Shown here: positions 50,673 to 59,778 of the stretch, piece after piece
How positions within the stretch are numbered: the first letter of the stretch is position 1
Layout of the letters: the number at the start of each line of letters is the position of its first letter
Source: Gimesia chilikensis
GTDB lineage: Bacteria > Planctomycetota > Planctomycetia > Planctomycetales > Planctomycetaceae
Assembly (NCBI RefSeq): GCF_008329715.1
Contig: NZ_VTSR01000009.1
Span: forward strand, 248,001-312,000
Direction: 5' to 3'
DNA: 64,000 nt
The notes under the pieces: generated by a model
What the model was told of the DNA's origin: nothing
What the model saw: only the letters and a program-made list of their open reading frames with translations
The model's database searches: none
Position numbers and translations under genes: made by a program

Positions 50673-52931
50673 ATGACATTTGATTTCCTAAATCCGATGA
50701 TGCTTCTCGGCCTGCTGGGATTATCGCTGCCGATACTGGTGCATCTACTGAGCCGCAAGAAATATGACGTCGTGCAATGGGGAGCGATGCAGTTTCTGGA
50801 ACTGGGCCGCCGCACGCGACGACGGATCCGCCTGGAAGGCTGGCTCCTGCTGGCAATCCGCATGCTGCTGGTCGCATTGATCACGTTCGCGCTGGCCCGC
50901 CCGTGGATTTCCGGTGGTTTTCTCTCCCAGTTCATTTCAACCCAGTCCCGGGACGTCGTCTTTGTCATCGACGGTTCCTACAGTATGGGCTGGGAAGGGG
51001 AAACAACCACGCCTCACTCCGCAGCCATTCAATGGGTGCATCGCTTTCTGGAAGAACTGAATCCGGGTGACACGATTTCAGTCATTGATGCCCGGCATCA
51101 ACCGCGACTGGTGACCGAATCTCCCACCCATAATTTTGCGATGGTCCGTGAGAAGTTGAACGAGTTGCCGCCCCCTGCAGGCGAATCGAATCTCGCGAAT
51201 TCTGTCAGTAAAGCGATTCAGATCCTGGGGAAGACATCTAACCTCGAACGCGAGATCATCGTGCTGACCGACGACCAGGCGTTCGGCTGGACGCCCCAGG
51301 ATACCCTGCTCTGGGACCAGGTTAATGATCTGATGCAGCAGTCTGCGGTTCCGATCGACCTCTGGGCGACGAATGTTGCCGGCGAAAAAAATGAAGGGTT
51401 GCAAACCAATCTGCGTGTTGACCAGCTCACCCTTTCGCGGGAAGTCTGCGTCAAAAATCTGCCCGTCCGCATTTCGACCACCATCCGTTATGACGGTCCG
51501 GAGCCGACACTGATCTGCCCGGTCTATTTTGAAATCGACGGGCAGCGGATCAAAGAAAAAACGCAGTCGATCAAAATTGAAAATCACGGCGAAGCAGCGG
51601 TCGAGTTTCAGCATCGCTTCGACCATGAAGGGACGCACGTCATCAGCGTCGTCCTTGATCCAGACAACCTGCCTGGCGATGACCGTTCGGACGCAGCCTT
51701 GCAGGTCACCAGCGCACTGCCCGTGCTCCTGGTGGATGGCACGCCCAGTTTCGACCCGACCCGCAGTGAAGTCTTTTTCGCTAACCTGGCACTCACAGCC
51801 CCGACGAACCGGACTCCCTGGATTCAGACTACGGTCATTGAAAAGGACCAGCTGACAGCAGACCTGTTGAAAAACCAGGCGGTGGTCATCCTGGCAAACG
51901 TCGATGCGCTGACTGACGTGCAGGCGGGAGCTCTGATCGATTTTGTCAATCAACAGGGGGGCGGCGTCATGCTGGCTCTGGGGGACCAGGTCGATCCGGA
52001 ACAGTACCAGCGACAGTTATTCAAAGCTGAGGGCTTGATCCCCGTTGAGTTGAAAGCAAAGGAAGCCGCCCAGGGTCTTGAATTCGGTAACGTGATACAG
52101 ATCGACTCCGACAGCCTGCAGACTCCCTGGCTGAAACGTTTTCGCGGTGAATATGCCAACGGTTTGACCGCGGCGCGGTTCAATCACTGGTGGGATCTTA
52201 CACTACTGGATATCGAGGCTCTCCCTGCTGAGGAGCAAGGGGATGCGGCCGACTCCAGTCCTTCGACAGCCCCCCAGTCCATCGCCAGGCTGTCCAATCA
52301 GAAACCGTTGCTGGTGATGATGAACCACGCACGGGGACGTGTGCTGCTGATGACATCGTCACTCGATGCCGACTGGAATAATCTACCCAGCAAGCCGGAT
52401 TATGTTCCGTTCCTGCACGAGGCGGTATTTGAGCTTTCCTCGGGACGCGTATTCCGCAACCTGCAACTCGATGAGCCGATTGTGGTTCCGGTGCCGGGTG
52501 GGACGACCATTGAACAGTTTACCTTTCTGGATCCCAATGGGAAACCGGCGGTTGGCACCATCGATCAGGCTGTCAATGGTGCGACCTTTCAGTGCACGAA
52601 CACCGCTCTGCCCGGCGTCTATCAATTGAATCCAAAATCAGACCAGAACCAGGAACTGAGGTCCGATCGATTCGTCGTCAACTTTGATCGCAGCGAGTCG
52701 AATCTGACGCCACTCTCAGAAATCGAGCAGAAATCGCTGACAGACTCGTATCACTTTACTTTTTTCAAAACGCTGGACGAACTGAAACAGTTGATGTTCT
52801 CCGATGTGTCGGAGACCGAGTTCTGGCGTTTTCTATTATTGATCTTTTTACTACTGATGGTTGGGGAGATGTTCCTGACCCGGCGACTGGTACAGGGAGG
52901 ACATGTGTCGCTCCCGGAAGAGAATCAATAA
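50673..52931 (+). CDS. BatA-like membrane VWA protein (cluster B paralog)
   Basis: 752 residues. BatA-type N-terminus: a membrane segment, then PILVHLLSRKKYDVVQWGAMQFL (in pieces, about 20-42), and a second segment (about 60-80). VWA domain with MIDAS motif DGSYS (about 98-102) and the later LTDDQ site. The middle is beta-rich; a segment with VVILANVDALTD and QQGGGVMLALGD recalls a degenerate GATase-like fold. A C-terminal membrane helix (about 715-735) closes it. Same layout and length as the cluster A gene at 6408. No MoxR or DUF58 gene accompanies this cluster, so it may borrow the cluster A ATPase or another. Followed after 39 bases by the second VWA gene. Confidence 0.87.
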   Translation: MTFDFLNPMMLLGLLGLSLPILVHLLSRKKYDVVQWGAMQFLELGRRTRRRIRLEGWLLLAIRMLLVALITFALARPWISGGFLSQFISTQSRDVVFVIDGSYSMGWEGETTTPHSAAIQWVHRFLEELNPGDTISVIDARHQPRLVTESPTHNFAMVREKLNELPPPAGESNLANSVSKAIQILGKTSNLEREIIVLTDDQAFGWTPQDTLLWDQVNDLMQQSAVPIDLWATNVAGEKNEGLQTNLRVDQLTLSREVCVKNLPVRISTTIRYDGPEPTLICPVYFEIDGQRIKEKTQSIKIENHGEAAVEFQHRFDHEGTHVISVVLDPDNLPGDDRSDAALQVTSALPVLLVDGTPSFDPTRSEVFFANLALTAPTNRTPWIQTTVIEKDQLTADLLKNQAVVILANVDALTDVQAGALIDFVNQQGGGVMLALGDQVDPEQYQRQLFKAEGLIPVELKAKEAAQGLEFGNVIQIDSDSLQTPWLKRFRGEYANGLTAARFNHWWDLTLLDIEALPAEEQGDAADSSPSTAPQSIARLSNQKPLLVMMNHARGRVLLMTSSLDADWNNLPSKPDYVPFLHEAVFELSSGRVFRNLQLDEPIVVPVPGGTTIEQFTFLDPNGKPAVGTIDQAVNGATFQCTNTALPGVYQLNPKSDQNQELRSDRFVVNFDRSESNLTPLSEIEQKSLTDSYHFTFFKTLDELKQLMFSDVSETEFWRFLLLIFLLLMVGEMFLTRRLVQGGHVSLPEENQ

Positions 52932-52970
52932 TTTCCAGAGAAACCTGAATTAAAGAACGTTGTCCTACTG

Positions 52971-55520
52971 ATGGAAAAGCATTTCCAGTTTAACAGCCTC
53001 GAATGGAGCGGGTGGACCATCGTCAGCATCTGCGCGGTGCTGGTGGTGCTGGTCAGCATCATCCTGCTGTTCCGTTACGAGCGGCGACTGGTCTCGCACG
53101 GCATCGGCAACGCACTGATTGCACTCCGCATCTCCGCTTTAATTCTGATTCTACTCACCTTCCTCGAGCCAGTGCTTACCTGGTCATTCAATACCGAAAA
53201 AACAGGCCGCCTGATTGTTGCGTTAGATGTTTCGGACAGTATGAATACGCAGGACCGCCATGCGAGCAAACTGGAAAAGCTGCAACTGGCGCGGGCCCTG
53301 AAAATGATTGGCAACGATCAGATCGATGCACGACTCGATCGGTGGGAAGCAGCTTATGCAGCGGGTGAAGAACCCGCGTGGGTCGAAGAGAGTGAGACCG
53401 CGAACCCGGAAAAACGGACCCAACTGGCAGAAAGCCGCCGCGAGAATCTGGAAACGATTTTTGACGAGATCGATCAGATGTCCCGCAAAGAGATCGCCCA
53501 GAAGCTGCTGACCAATCCCGCCCATCCGATTCTGGACCAGTTAAAACAGCGAGGTGACATTGACCTAGTCCTGTTTGCCGGTGATGCGGTTCCCACCGAA
53601 CAGACAACCCTGGAGAATTCACTGGCGGAAGTTCCCGACCAGGTGCACATGGAACTTTCGAATCTGTCACAGGCCCTGAAAGCGGCGGGCAGCGGTTCGG
53701 AGTCTGGCAACTCTCCCATTTCCGGTTACATCCTGCTGACTGACGGACGCGACAACAGCCAGTTAGATCCGGTCTCGACTGCAGAACAACTGGGGCAGAT
53801 GAAGGTCCCCGTCTATCCAGTGCTGCTCGGATCGGCGAATCAGCCGAAAGACATCTCTGTATCAGCACTTGACTATCCACAAACCGCATTCAAAGACGAC
53901 AAACCTTTACTCAAAGCCCGCATTGGCACGAGTGGTTTTGAGGGACAGGATGTCCGCGTGGCACTGATGCAGGGAGATCAGGAACTGGCGGTGAAACGCT
54001 TCAAGTCTTCTGGTGTGAGCCAGTTACTCGAATTTGAACTGGGATCCGATAAGCCAGGACGACAGGAGTACCGGCTGGAAACGGACATTCTTCCGGGAGA
54101 AACACGCGAGGATAACAACGAAAAAACCTTCGCGATCAATTTCGTCGATGACAAATCGCATGTGCTGCTGGTGGAAGAGACCGCGCGATGGGAATTCCGT
54201 TTCCTGCACAACGCCCTGGAACGGGACAAGCGGATTGATCTGCAGCAGGTGCTGTTCGAACAGCCTTACATGGGCCTGTTGCCGCAGCCCTTCTTTCCGA
54301 ATCAACTGTTAATCAACGCTCCGCAAGCAAACCAGGTGGCTGACAATAATGCAGAACAGCCAAAGCCGTTTGCCGACAAAGATCTGATCATTATCGGCGA
54401 CGTCTCGCCCGATCATGTCCAGGAAGAACACTGGAAGCAGATTCAAGCGTTCGTCGGCGATCAGGGAGGGACTCTGGTACTGCTGGCAGGCAAAAAATAT
54501 CTACCGCTGCAACACCGTTCGCAAACTTTGAACGAACTGCTGCCCGTGAAAGATCTGAGTATCGTCGACTGGAACCAGGCAAATTTCAAAGTTCCCCCCA
54601 ATGAACGGGGCATGCACTTGACCCTGACCCCCGAAGGAGAGTTGGAGCCACTGTTCCAGTTTGACGCCACACCGGATGTGAATCGGGATATCTGGAAAAA
54701 TCTGCCGGGCCACCTCTGGTTTCTGCAGGGGACACTCAAACCGGGGGCAACGGTCCTCGCCTATGGTCTCTCTCCCTTTAACGCGCCGTTGAACGAAGAG
54801 CGGGATGGCGTGATTGTGGTCAGGCAATATGGCGCGGGACAGGTCATCTGGATTGGGATTGACAGTACCTGGCGCTGGCGGTTCCGCATGGGAGATCGCT
54901 ACCATCATCGTTTCTGGGGCCAGATGGCCCGTTGGGCCGCACGTAACAAAGCCTCGGCAGGAAATGAGTTCGTCAAATTCAGTCTGAATAAAACCGATGT
55001 CGACGCCGGCGAAATCGCGACCGCGACCGCGCGATGGACTCAGGAGTATCTGAAAGAACACCCGAATATTAAATCAACCGTCGAAATCGTCCGGGCCGCG
55101 GAGCCGGATCAGATCGTCGCTTCATTCGAACTACAGACCCAGAAAAACAATCCGCAGTTGCAGGAAGCGAATCTCCCCGAGCTGGATCCGGGAGAATACG
55201 AGCTGAGGCTGAAACCGTCGACTCAGCAGCCGGGCGACAAGGAGATTGTCACCCCCCTGTTCGTGCATGAAGTCAAGACGATCGAGTTGGGCAACCTTGC
55301 CTCCAACCCGCAACTGCTCACCGAAATGGCTGAGTCGAGTGGAGGAAAGCTGCTGACCCCGGGAACCATTGACGAGTTGCTGGAGCTGATCCCCAATCTG
55401 AACCAGGAAATCTCCAACCAGGACGAAGTCTCGCTCTGGGATCACTGGCTGATTCTGGTACTGATCATGGGAATCCTGACTGTCGAATGGGCTCTGCGTA
55501 AGCTGAACGGCCTGCCTTAA
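52971..55520 (+). CDS. Membrane VWA protein (cluster B paralog)
   Basis: 849 residues. Two membrane segments (about 14-34 and 46-66) precede a VWA domain with MIDAS DVSDS (about 85-89), interrupted by a charged insertion (about 120-170), and LTDGRDNSQ farther on. A GATase-like region follows (HVLLVEETARWEFRFLHNAL; QGGTLVLLAGKKYLP), without a visible catalytic Cys. The C-terminal helix LWDHWLILVLIMG, EWALRKL copies the end pattern of the gene at 8672, identifying the paralog. Predicted to have its bulk in the periplasm. It is followed at once by a hairpin with a T run and then by a promoter-like site, so the next gene may be separately controlled. Confidence 0.85.
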   Translation: MEKHFQFNSLEWSGWTIVSICAVLVVLVSIILLFRYERRLVSHGIGNALIALRISALILILLTFLEPVLTWSFNTEKTGRLIVALDVSDSMNTQDRHASKLEKLQLARALKMIGNDQIDARLDRWEAAYAAGEEPAWVEESETANPEKRTQLAESRRENLETIFDEIDQMSRKEIAQKLLTNPAHPILDQLKQRGDIDLVLFAGDAVPTEQTTLENSLAEVPDQVHMELSNLSQALKAAGSGSESGNSPISGYILLTDGRDNSQLDPVSTAEQLGQMKVPVYPVLLGSANQPKDISVSALDYPQTAFKDDKPLLKARIGTSGFEGQDVRVALMQGDQELAVKRFKSSGVSQLLEFELGSDKPGRQEYRLETDILPGETREDNNEKTFAINFVDDKSHVLLVEETARWEFRFLHNALERDKRIDLQQVLFEQPYMGLLPQPFFPNQLLINAPQANQVADNNAEQPKPFADKDLIIIGDVSPDHVQEEHWKQIQAFVGDQGGTLVLLAGKKYLPLQHRSQTLNELLPVKDLSIVDWNQANFKVPPNERGMHLTLTPEGELEPLFQFDATPDVNRDIWKNLPGHLWFLQGTLKPGATVLAYGLSPFNAPLNEERDGVIVVRQYGAGQVIWIGIDSTWRWRFRMGDRYHHRFWGQMARWAARNKASAGNEFVKFSLNKTDVDAGEIATATARWTQEYLKEHPNIKSTVEIVRAAEPDQIVASFELQTQKNNPQLQEANLPELDPGEYELRLKPSTQQPGDKEIVTPLFVHEVKTIELGNLASNPQLLTEMAESSGGKLLTPGTIDELLELIPNLNQEISNQDEVSLWDHWLILVLIMGILTVEWALRKLNGLP

Positions 55521-55528
55521 AAGTTTTT

Positions 55529-55547
55529 AGGGTTCCCACCCTTTTTT
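55529..55547 (+). terminator. Short intrinsic terminator candidate
   Basis: AGGGT (55529-55533), loop TCCC, ACCCT (55538-55542), then a T run through 55547, nine bases after the stop of the cluster B VWA gene. The stem is only five base pairs, so termination may be partial. Confidence 0.45.
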
Positions 55548-55570
55548 CATCCCTATTTCACGGAATTTCC

Positions 55571-55579
55571 TGTTACAAT
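55571..55579 (+). promoter_or_regulatory. Candidate extended -10 promoter
   Basis: TGT TACAAT (55571-55579), an extended -10 with one mismatch to TATAAT, just after the terminator-like hairpin and about 116 bases before the preferred start at 55695. No good -35. It shares the string CTGTTA with the sites near 43214 and 43285. Confidence 0.35.
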
Positions 55580-55694
55580 ATCAGGAGTTCCGTTCCGGCT
55601 CCCGATCCGGCCTGCAACCCGGATGTTCGATTCCCGGACGGTTCTGATCGCTCGCAAACCCGGACCAGATCACCACTTCTCTCAGAGAACGACT

Positions 55695-58600
55695 ATGGAT
55701 GGACAGTTAGATCAATTCGTCAATGAACTCAAACGGCAATTAGGCCAGTTGGATCGACGCATCCGCTCACTGGCTCTGCTGCGGGGACTGGGGTTTGTGA
55801 TCCTGGTTCTGATCTGCCTGGTGACGGTGCAGATCAGTCTCGATTTTGTGTTCTCACTGAACAACACGGCCCGGATTGCTCTGACCTCATTTTCATTAAC
55901 GGTGCTGGTAGCCTGTCTCTGGTTTGGAATGTTCCGGCGGGTCCTTCATAAACGGACCCCCATCGAACTGGCGGCGATTGTCGAGGAATCGCAGTCGTCT
56001 CTCAACGAACGACTGACGTCTGTTCTGGAACTTTCCGTCGCCCACGACGACACAAGTTCCTCCGTGATGCGCGAACGCCTGGCGCGGGAGACCATCGCTT
56101 CGCTGACGAACTTCAATATTACCGACTCGGTACCCTCCGATCGCGCTATGCGTTTCGTGATGAGTGCCGGGATTGCCATTATCATCTTCCTGACACCGCT
56201 CCTGTTCTGGCCTGACGCTTATCAGTTGCTGATTTCGCGCAGTATTGTTCCCTGGGGGAATTTCGCGACGGTCAGTTCGCTCTATTTTGAAGTTGAACCG
56301 GGAGATGGAACAGTGGCCCGCGGTGAGGACCTGCAGATCATCGCCACTCCTCACTGGCATACCAAACAGCCGGGAACCATCGATGAAGTCTGGATTGCCT
56401 GGGAAGATGCTGAAGGACAACCGTTCTCACGCCGGATGGATCTCGATCAGGAAGCCGGTCATTACACAACCCAGTTTTCGCGACTGTTGAGTGGTTTTAC
56501 CTACTCAATTTCCAGCGGATCAAGCCGCACGAAGCAGTATGCCATCCAGGTGGCGGAGCCCCCCTCGATCACCGATACGCGAGTGGTCATCACACCACCC
56601 CGTTATACCGGACAGGCGGCGGAAGAGCTGACGGTGCTTCCCAGCGAAATCCGCGTGATGGAACAGAGCCACATCGCCCTGCAGCTGACGTTCGATCGAC
56701 CGATCAGTCAGGCCACACTGTTTTATCAGTACTACGCATCTGGTGCAGAGAACAACGAACGTCCGCCGGTTGAGGAACAGCCTTTGAATATCGGTCAGGA
56801 TCAGCTGACTGCACAACTGGATCTGCCCGTTGGCAACCAGAGCTTCGTCTTTCATATCGAGTTTCACAGCAAGGATGGCGGACTGAAAAACCAGACTTCT
56901 GAGCACCTGGTCAAGATCACTCAGGACCGCGCACCGGAAATCGAACTGTCGCTCTACAATCAGCCGGAGTTCTATAAACCTGGTGAGGTATTCTCCGTTC
57001 CTGTCAAAGTTCTGGACGACTATGCCGTGAATGAGCTGGAACTGGAGATTCAGAAACTGGACGAGAAAGCGACCGTGGTCAAAGTCCCCGCCGACAAGCT
57101 GGGAACGTCCACGGTGGACCATGAATTCAAAATCGATCTCAAAGAACTCCAGGCCGACCAGGCGGATATCTTTACCTATCGCATCAAGGCTGCAGACAAT
57201 CGCGAAGTTCCAGGGCCGAATGTGGTCTGGTCGACGCCGCGTGTCTTCGGTATTGACAAGAATGCAGAGCAGCAGCTTTCGGCAGGTGTGGTGGCCCGGC
57301 AGCAGAAACTGCGGGATGAGTTAAAGAAGATTCAGCAGGAATTCAAGACACATCAAGAACAGGTCAAGCAAGAGATTGCCGACCTGAAAGATCAGAAAAA
57401 ACAGGAGGCGCTCTCCCCCGAGGATGAACAGTCTTTGCAGGAGCTGACCAAGCAGGAACGCAAGCTGGCTCAGCAGCTGGAAACCGTGGCAAATGAATTT
57501 CTGGAACTGCCCCTCTATCAGAAACTGGCAGAGCAGACACAGAACCTCGCCCGGAACGACTTCGTCAAAAACCACGACACACTGAAATCTGCGGCAGCAG
57601 CCGACAATCGAGAACAGGCGCAGCAGGAGCTCAAACCGGTACCCGCCGCCATGCAGCAGACAGAAAAGAAGATTGATGACCTGGTACGCCAGTATGAAAA
57701 ACTGGTCGAACTGGAAAACGATCTGCACAATCTGGATCGTCTGGCGGAAGAGACCGATCACCTGGCGAATGACATGCTCGCGTTCAACGACAAGGTTGAG
57801 TCGGTCAAACAGCAGATGCAAAAACCAGAGGAGCCACAGCAGGCGGATAACAAGACGCCTGAGAAACAGAACGATCCGCATCAGCAGTTAAAACTGACAC
57901 CGGAAATGAAGCAGGAGCTGTCGAACGAACAGGCCGAACTCAAACACCGTCAGTCCCGTCTGACGAAAGACCTGGATGACCTGCTGGATCGTCGACCGGA
58001 ACTGGTAGATGCTGCCCGCAACTTTCAATTAAAACAACTCGATTCCCTGGTCACCCAGGCATCGCAACTGGTCGAGCCACAACAGCAACTCGCTGAAGCA
58101 ATGCAGCAGCAGGCCCCGGTATCTGCGGGTCGTCCCCTGCCCCGCGATGCGGAAGCGTCTGAACCAGCGGCCCCACAGGGTGCAGCACCTCAAGGCAACG
58201 ATACAGCGACACCTCCGGCTCAACCCGCGGCCCCGGCGAATAGTGATGCACCGCAAAACGCCGCCACCGCCGCTGCTAACAACGAGCCGTCTACGAACAG
58301 TCAGCCTGCCGAAACCAACATGAGCAACGAGCCCGCCCGGGCACAGGCGCAGTCTACGACTCAGGAAAAGATGCGTGCCCTGCAACAGGAGCAACGAAAT
58401 CTGGCGAATGCCGCAGCGAACTTCCTGCTGGAGACAGCCCAGAAGTTTGGCGCCGAATCAGAGTCGACACAAAAGGCGGCTCAGATGGCGCGCGAAGCGA
58501 TCCAGGCAGAACAGCAGGCCAATGTGGGGCAGTTCCACGAAGCGAGCCAGGCTGCAAATCGGGCTGCCCAGATTGCGGATGAAATCAAGGAAGCACAACA

Positions 58601-59744
58601 GGCACGCAAAGAACAGCAGCAGAATACCGAACGGGATGCGTTCCTCGAAGAAGCAGAACGGATGGCACAACTGCAGGGTGAAGTCGCGAACAAGCTGGCA
58701 GAAGCCTCCAATTCAGAAGAGGCACGGAAGGCAGCGATCCAGAATTCTCAACAGACACTGGCTCAGCAGACCCAGGAATTAACACGACAGTTCTCTGAGG
58801 CTTCGCAGAAGTTGGAAAACGATCCGATTAAACTGAATAAAGAGAGCCGCCAGGCAGATCAGAGTCGCAAGCAGACCGAACAGGCTGGTCAGTCAATGCA
58901 ACAGGCGGTCGATAATCTGCAACAGGAAGACCTGGCTCAGGCTGCGAAACAGGCGCAGCAGGCGGCCCAGGCGTTACAGGCTGCGGCCCAACAGGCACAG
59001 CAGTCTCGCAAGCAGCAAGCCAATGATTCGCCGGTTCCAGAAAAGGTCGGCAACCAGGTCACCGATGCTGCTCAACAACTCCGCCAGGCACAGCAACAGA
59101 TGGAGCAGAACCCCGAATTCAAAAGTGCCCTGGATCAACTGATGGCTCAAAACGAACAACAGCAGTCCGCTCCCCGCGATGCCGAGTCACAGCCGGACTC
59201 GTCCAATCCAGCCGACCAGAAACAGGAAGCAACCGAATCGGGCGAGCAGCAGCAGGCCCAGGGTGATTCCCAATCGGGTCAGAATGGGAAATCCTCCGAA
59301 AGTCAGCAGGGCCAGCAGGGAAAAAATCAGAGTCAACAGTCGGCAGAATCGGGTCAGGCTGGAAAGCAGTCTGCCCAGCAGCAGGCCGCGGAATCCCTCA
59401 AACAGGCAGCGGAATCCCTTTCGCAGGCAGCCACGGAATTGAAGTCGAAAGCCCAGCAGGGTTCCGATCCCGGCAAGGGTCAGCAGTCCCAGACCGCTTC
59501 CCGCAATATGGCCCCCGGTAAAGGGCAGGGAGAAAGCGAAGGGGGCGGTGCCCGCACGAATGTGGACTTCAGCAAACTGGAAATGAAGCTGAAAGCCATG
59601 TCCAATCGCAACTGGGGCGAGCTGCCCGGCGAACTGGATACCGAGATTCTGCAAGGTTCGCAAAGCAGAACCGATCCCGAATACGCCCGCTTGATCAAAC
59701 ATTATTTTGAAGCCATCGCCAAATCGAAATCCGACAGCAAATAA
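55695..59744 (+). CDS. DUF4175-like giant with glutamine-rich coiled coil and C-terminal W-G-x-L-P motif
   Basis: 1349 residues from the ATG at 55695; an upstream in-frame start at 55623 adds a polar tail before the conserved opening MDGQLDQFVNELKRQ. Membrane segments lie at about 30-50, 58-80 and 150-172, with the shared motif LNERLTSVLEL between (about 105-115). A beta-rich ectodomain follows (about 190-540), then a very long coiled coil rich in Q, E, K and A (about 540-1230), broken by an Ala/Pro/Asn linker (about 800-890), and a Gln/Ser-rich stretch. The last 60 residues contain NWGELPGEL and YARLIKHYFEAIA, as at the end of the TPR-like cluster A protein. The first part is paralogous to the gene at 11206. 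A long envelope-spanning structural protein is inferred; no catalytic motif. Confidence 0.8.
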   Translation: MDGQLDQFVNELKRQLGQLDRRIRSLALLRGLGFVILVLICLVTVQISLDFVFSLNNTARIALTSFSLTVLVACLWFGMFRRVLHKRTPIELAAIVEESQSSLNERLTSVLELSVAHDDTSSSVMRERLARETIASLTNFNITDSVPSDRAMRFVMSAGIAIIIFLTPLLFWPDAYQLLISRSIVPWGNFATVSSLYFEVEPGDGTVARGEDLQIIATPHWHTKQPGTIDEVWIAWEDAEGQPFSRRMDLDQEAGHYTTQFSRLLSGFTYSISSGSSRTKQYAIQVAEPPSITDTRVVITPPRYTGQAAEELTVLPSEIRVMEQSHIALQLTFDRPISQATLFYQYYASGAENNERPPVEEQPLNIGQDQLTAQLDLPVGNQSFVFHIEFHSKDGGLKNQTSEHLVKITQDRAPEIELSLYNQPEFYKPGEVFSVPVKVLDDYAVNELELEIQKLDEKATVVKVPADKLGTSTVDHEFKIDLKELQADQADIFTYRIKAADNREVPGPNVVWSTPRVFGIDKNAEQQLSAGVVARQQKLRDELKKIQQEFKTHQEQVKQEIADLKDQKKQEALSPEDEQSLQELTKQERKLAQQLETVANEFLELPLYQKLAEQTQNLARNDFVKNHDTLKSAAAADNREQAQQELKPVPAAMQQTEKKIDDLVRQYEKLVELENDLHNLDRLAEETDHLANDMLAFNDKVESVKQQMQKPEEPQQADNKTPEKQNDPHQQLKLTPEMKQELSNEQAELKHRQSRLTKDLDDLLDRRPELVDAARNFQLKQLDSLVTQASQLVEPQQQLAEAMQQQAPVSAGRPLPRDAEASEPAAPQGAAPQGNDTATPPAQPAAPANSDAPQNAATAAANNEPSTNSQPAETNMSNEPARAQAQSTTQEKMRALQQEQRNLANAAANFLLETAQKFGAESESTQKAAQMAREAIQAEQQANVGQFHEASQAANRAAQIADEIKEAQQARKEQQQNTERDAFLEEAERMAQLQGEVANKLAEASNSEEARKAAIQNSQQTLAQQTQELTRQFSEASQKLENDPIKLNKESRQADQSRKQTEQAGQSMQQAVDNLQQEDLAQAAKQAQQAAQALQAAAQQAQQSRKQQANDSPVPEKVGNQVTDAAQQLRQAQQQMEQNPEFKSALDQLMAQNEQQQSAPRDAESQPDSSNPADQKQEATESGEQQQAQGDSQSGQNGKSSESQQGQQGKNQSQQSAESGQAGKQSAQQQAAESLKQAAESLSQAATELKSKAQQGSDPGKGQQSQTASRNMAPGKGQGESEGGGARTNVDFSKLEMKLKAMSNRNWGELPGELDTEILQGSQSRTDPEYARLIKHYFEAIAKSKSDSK

Positions 59745-59778
59745 GCGACCGGTTCGATTTCAATCACAGGATAATTCA

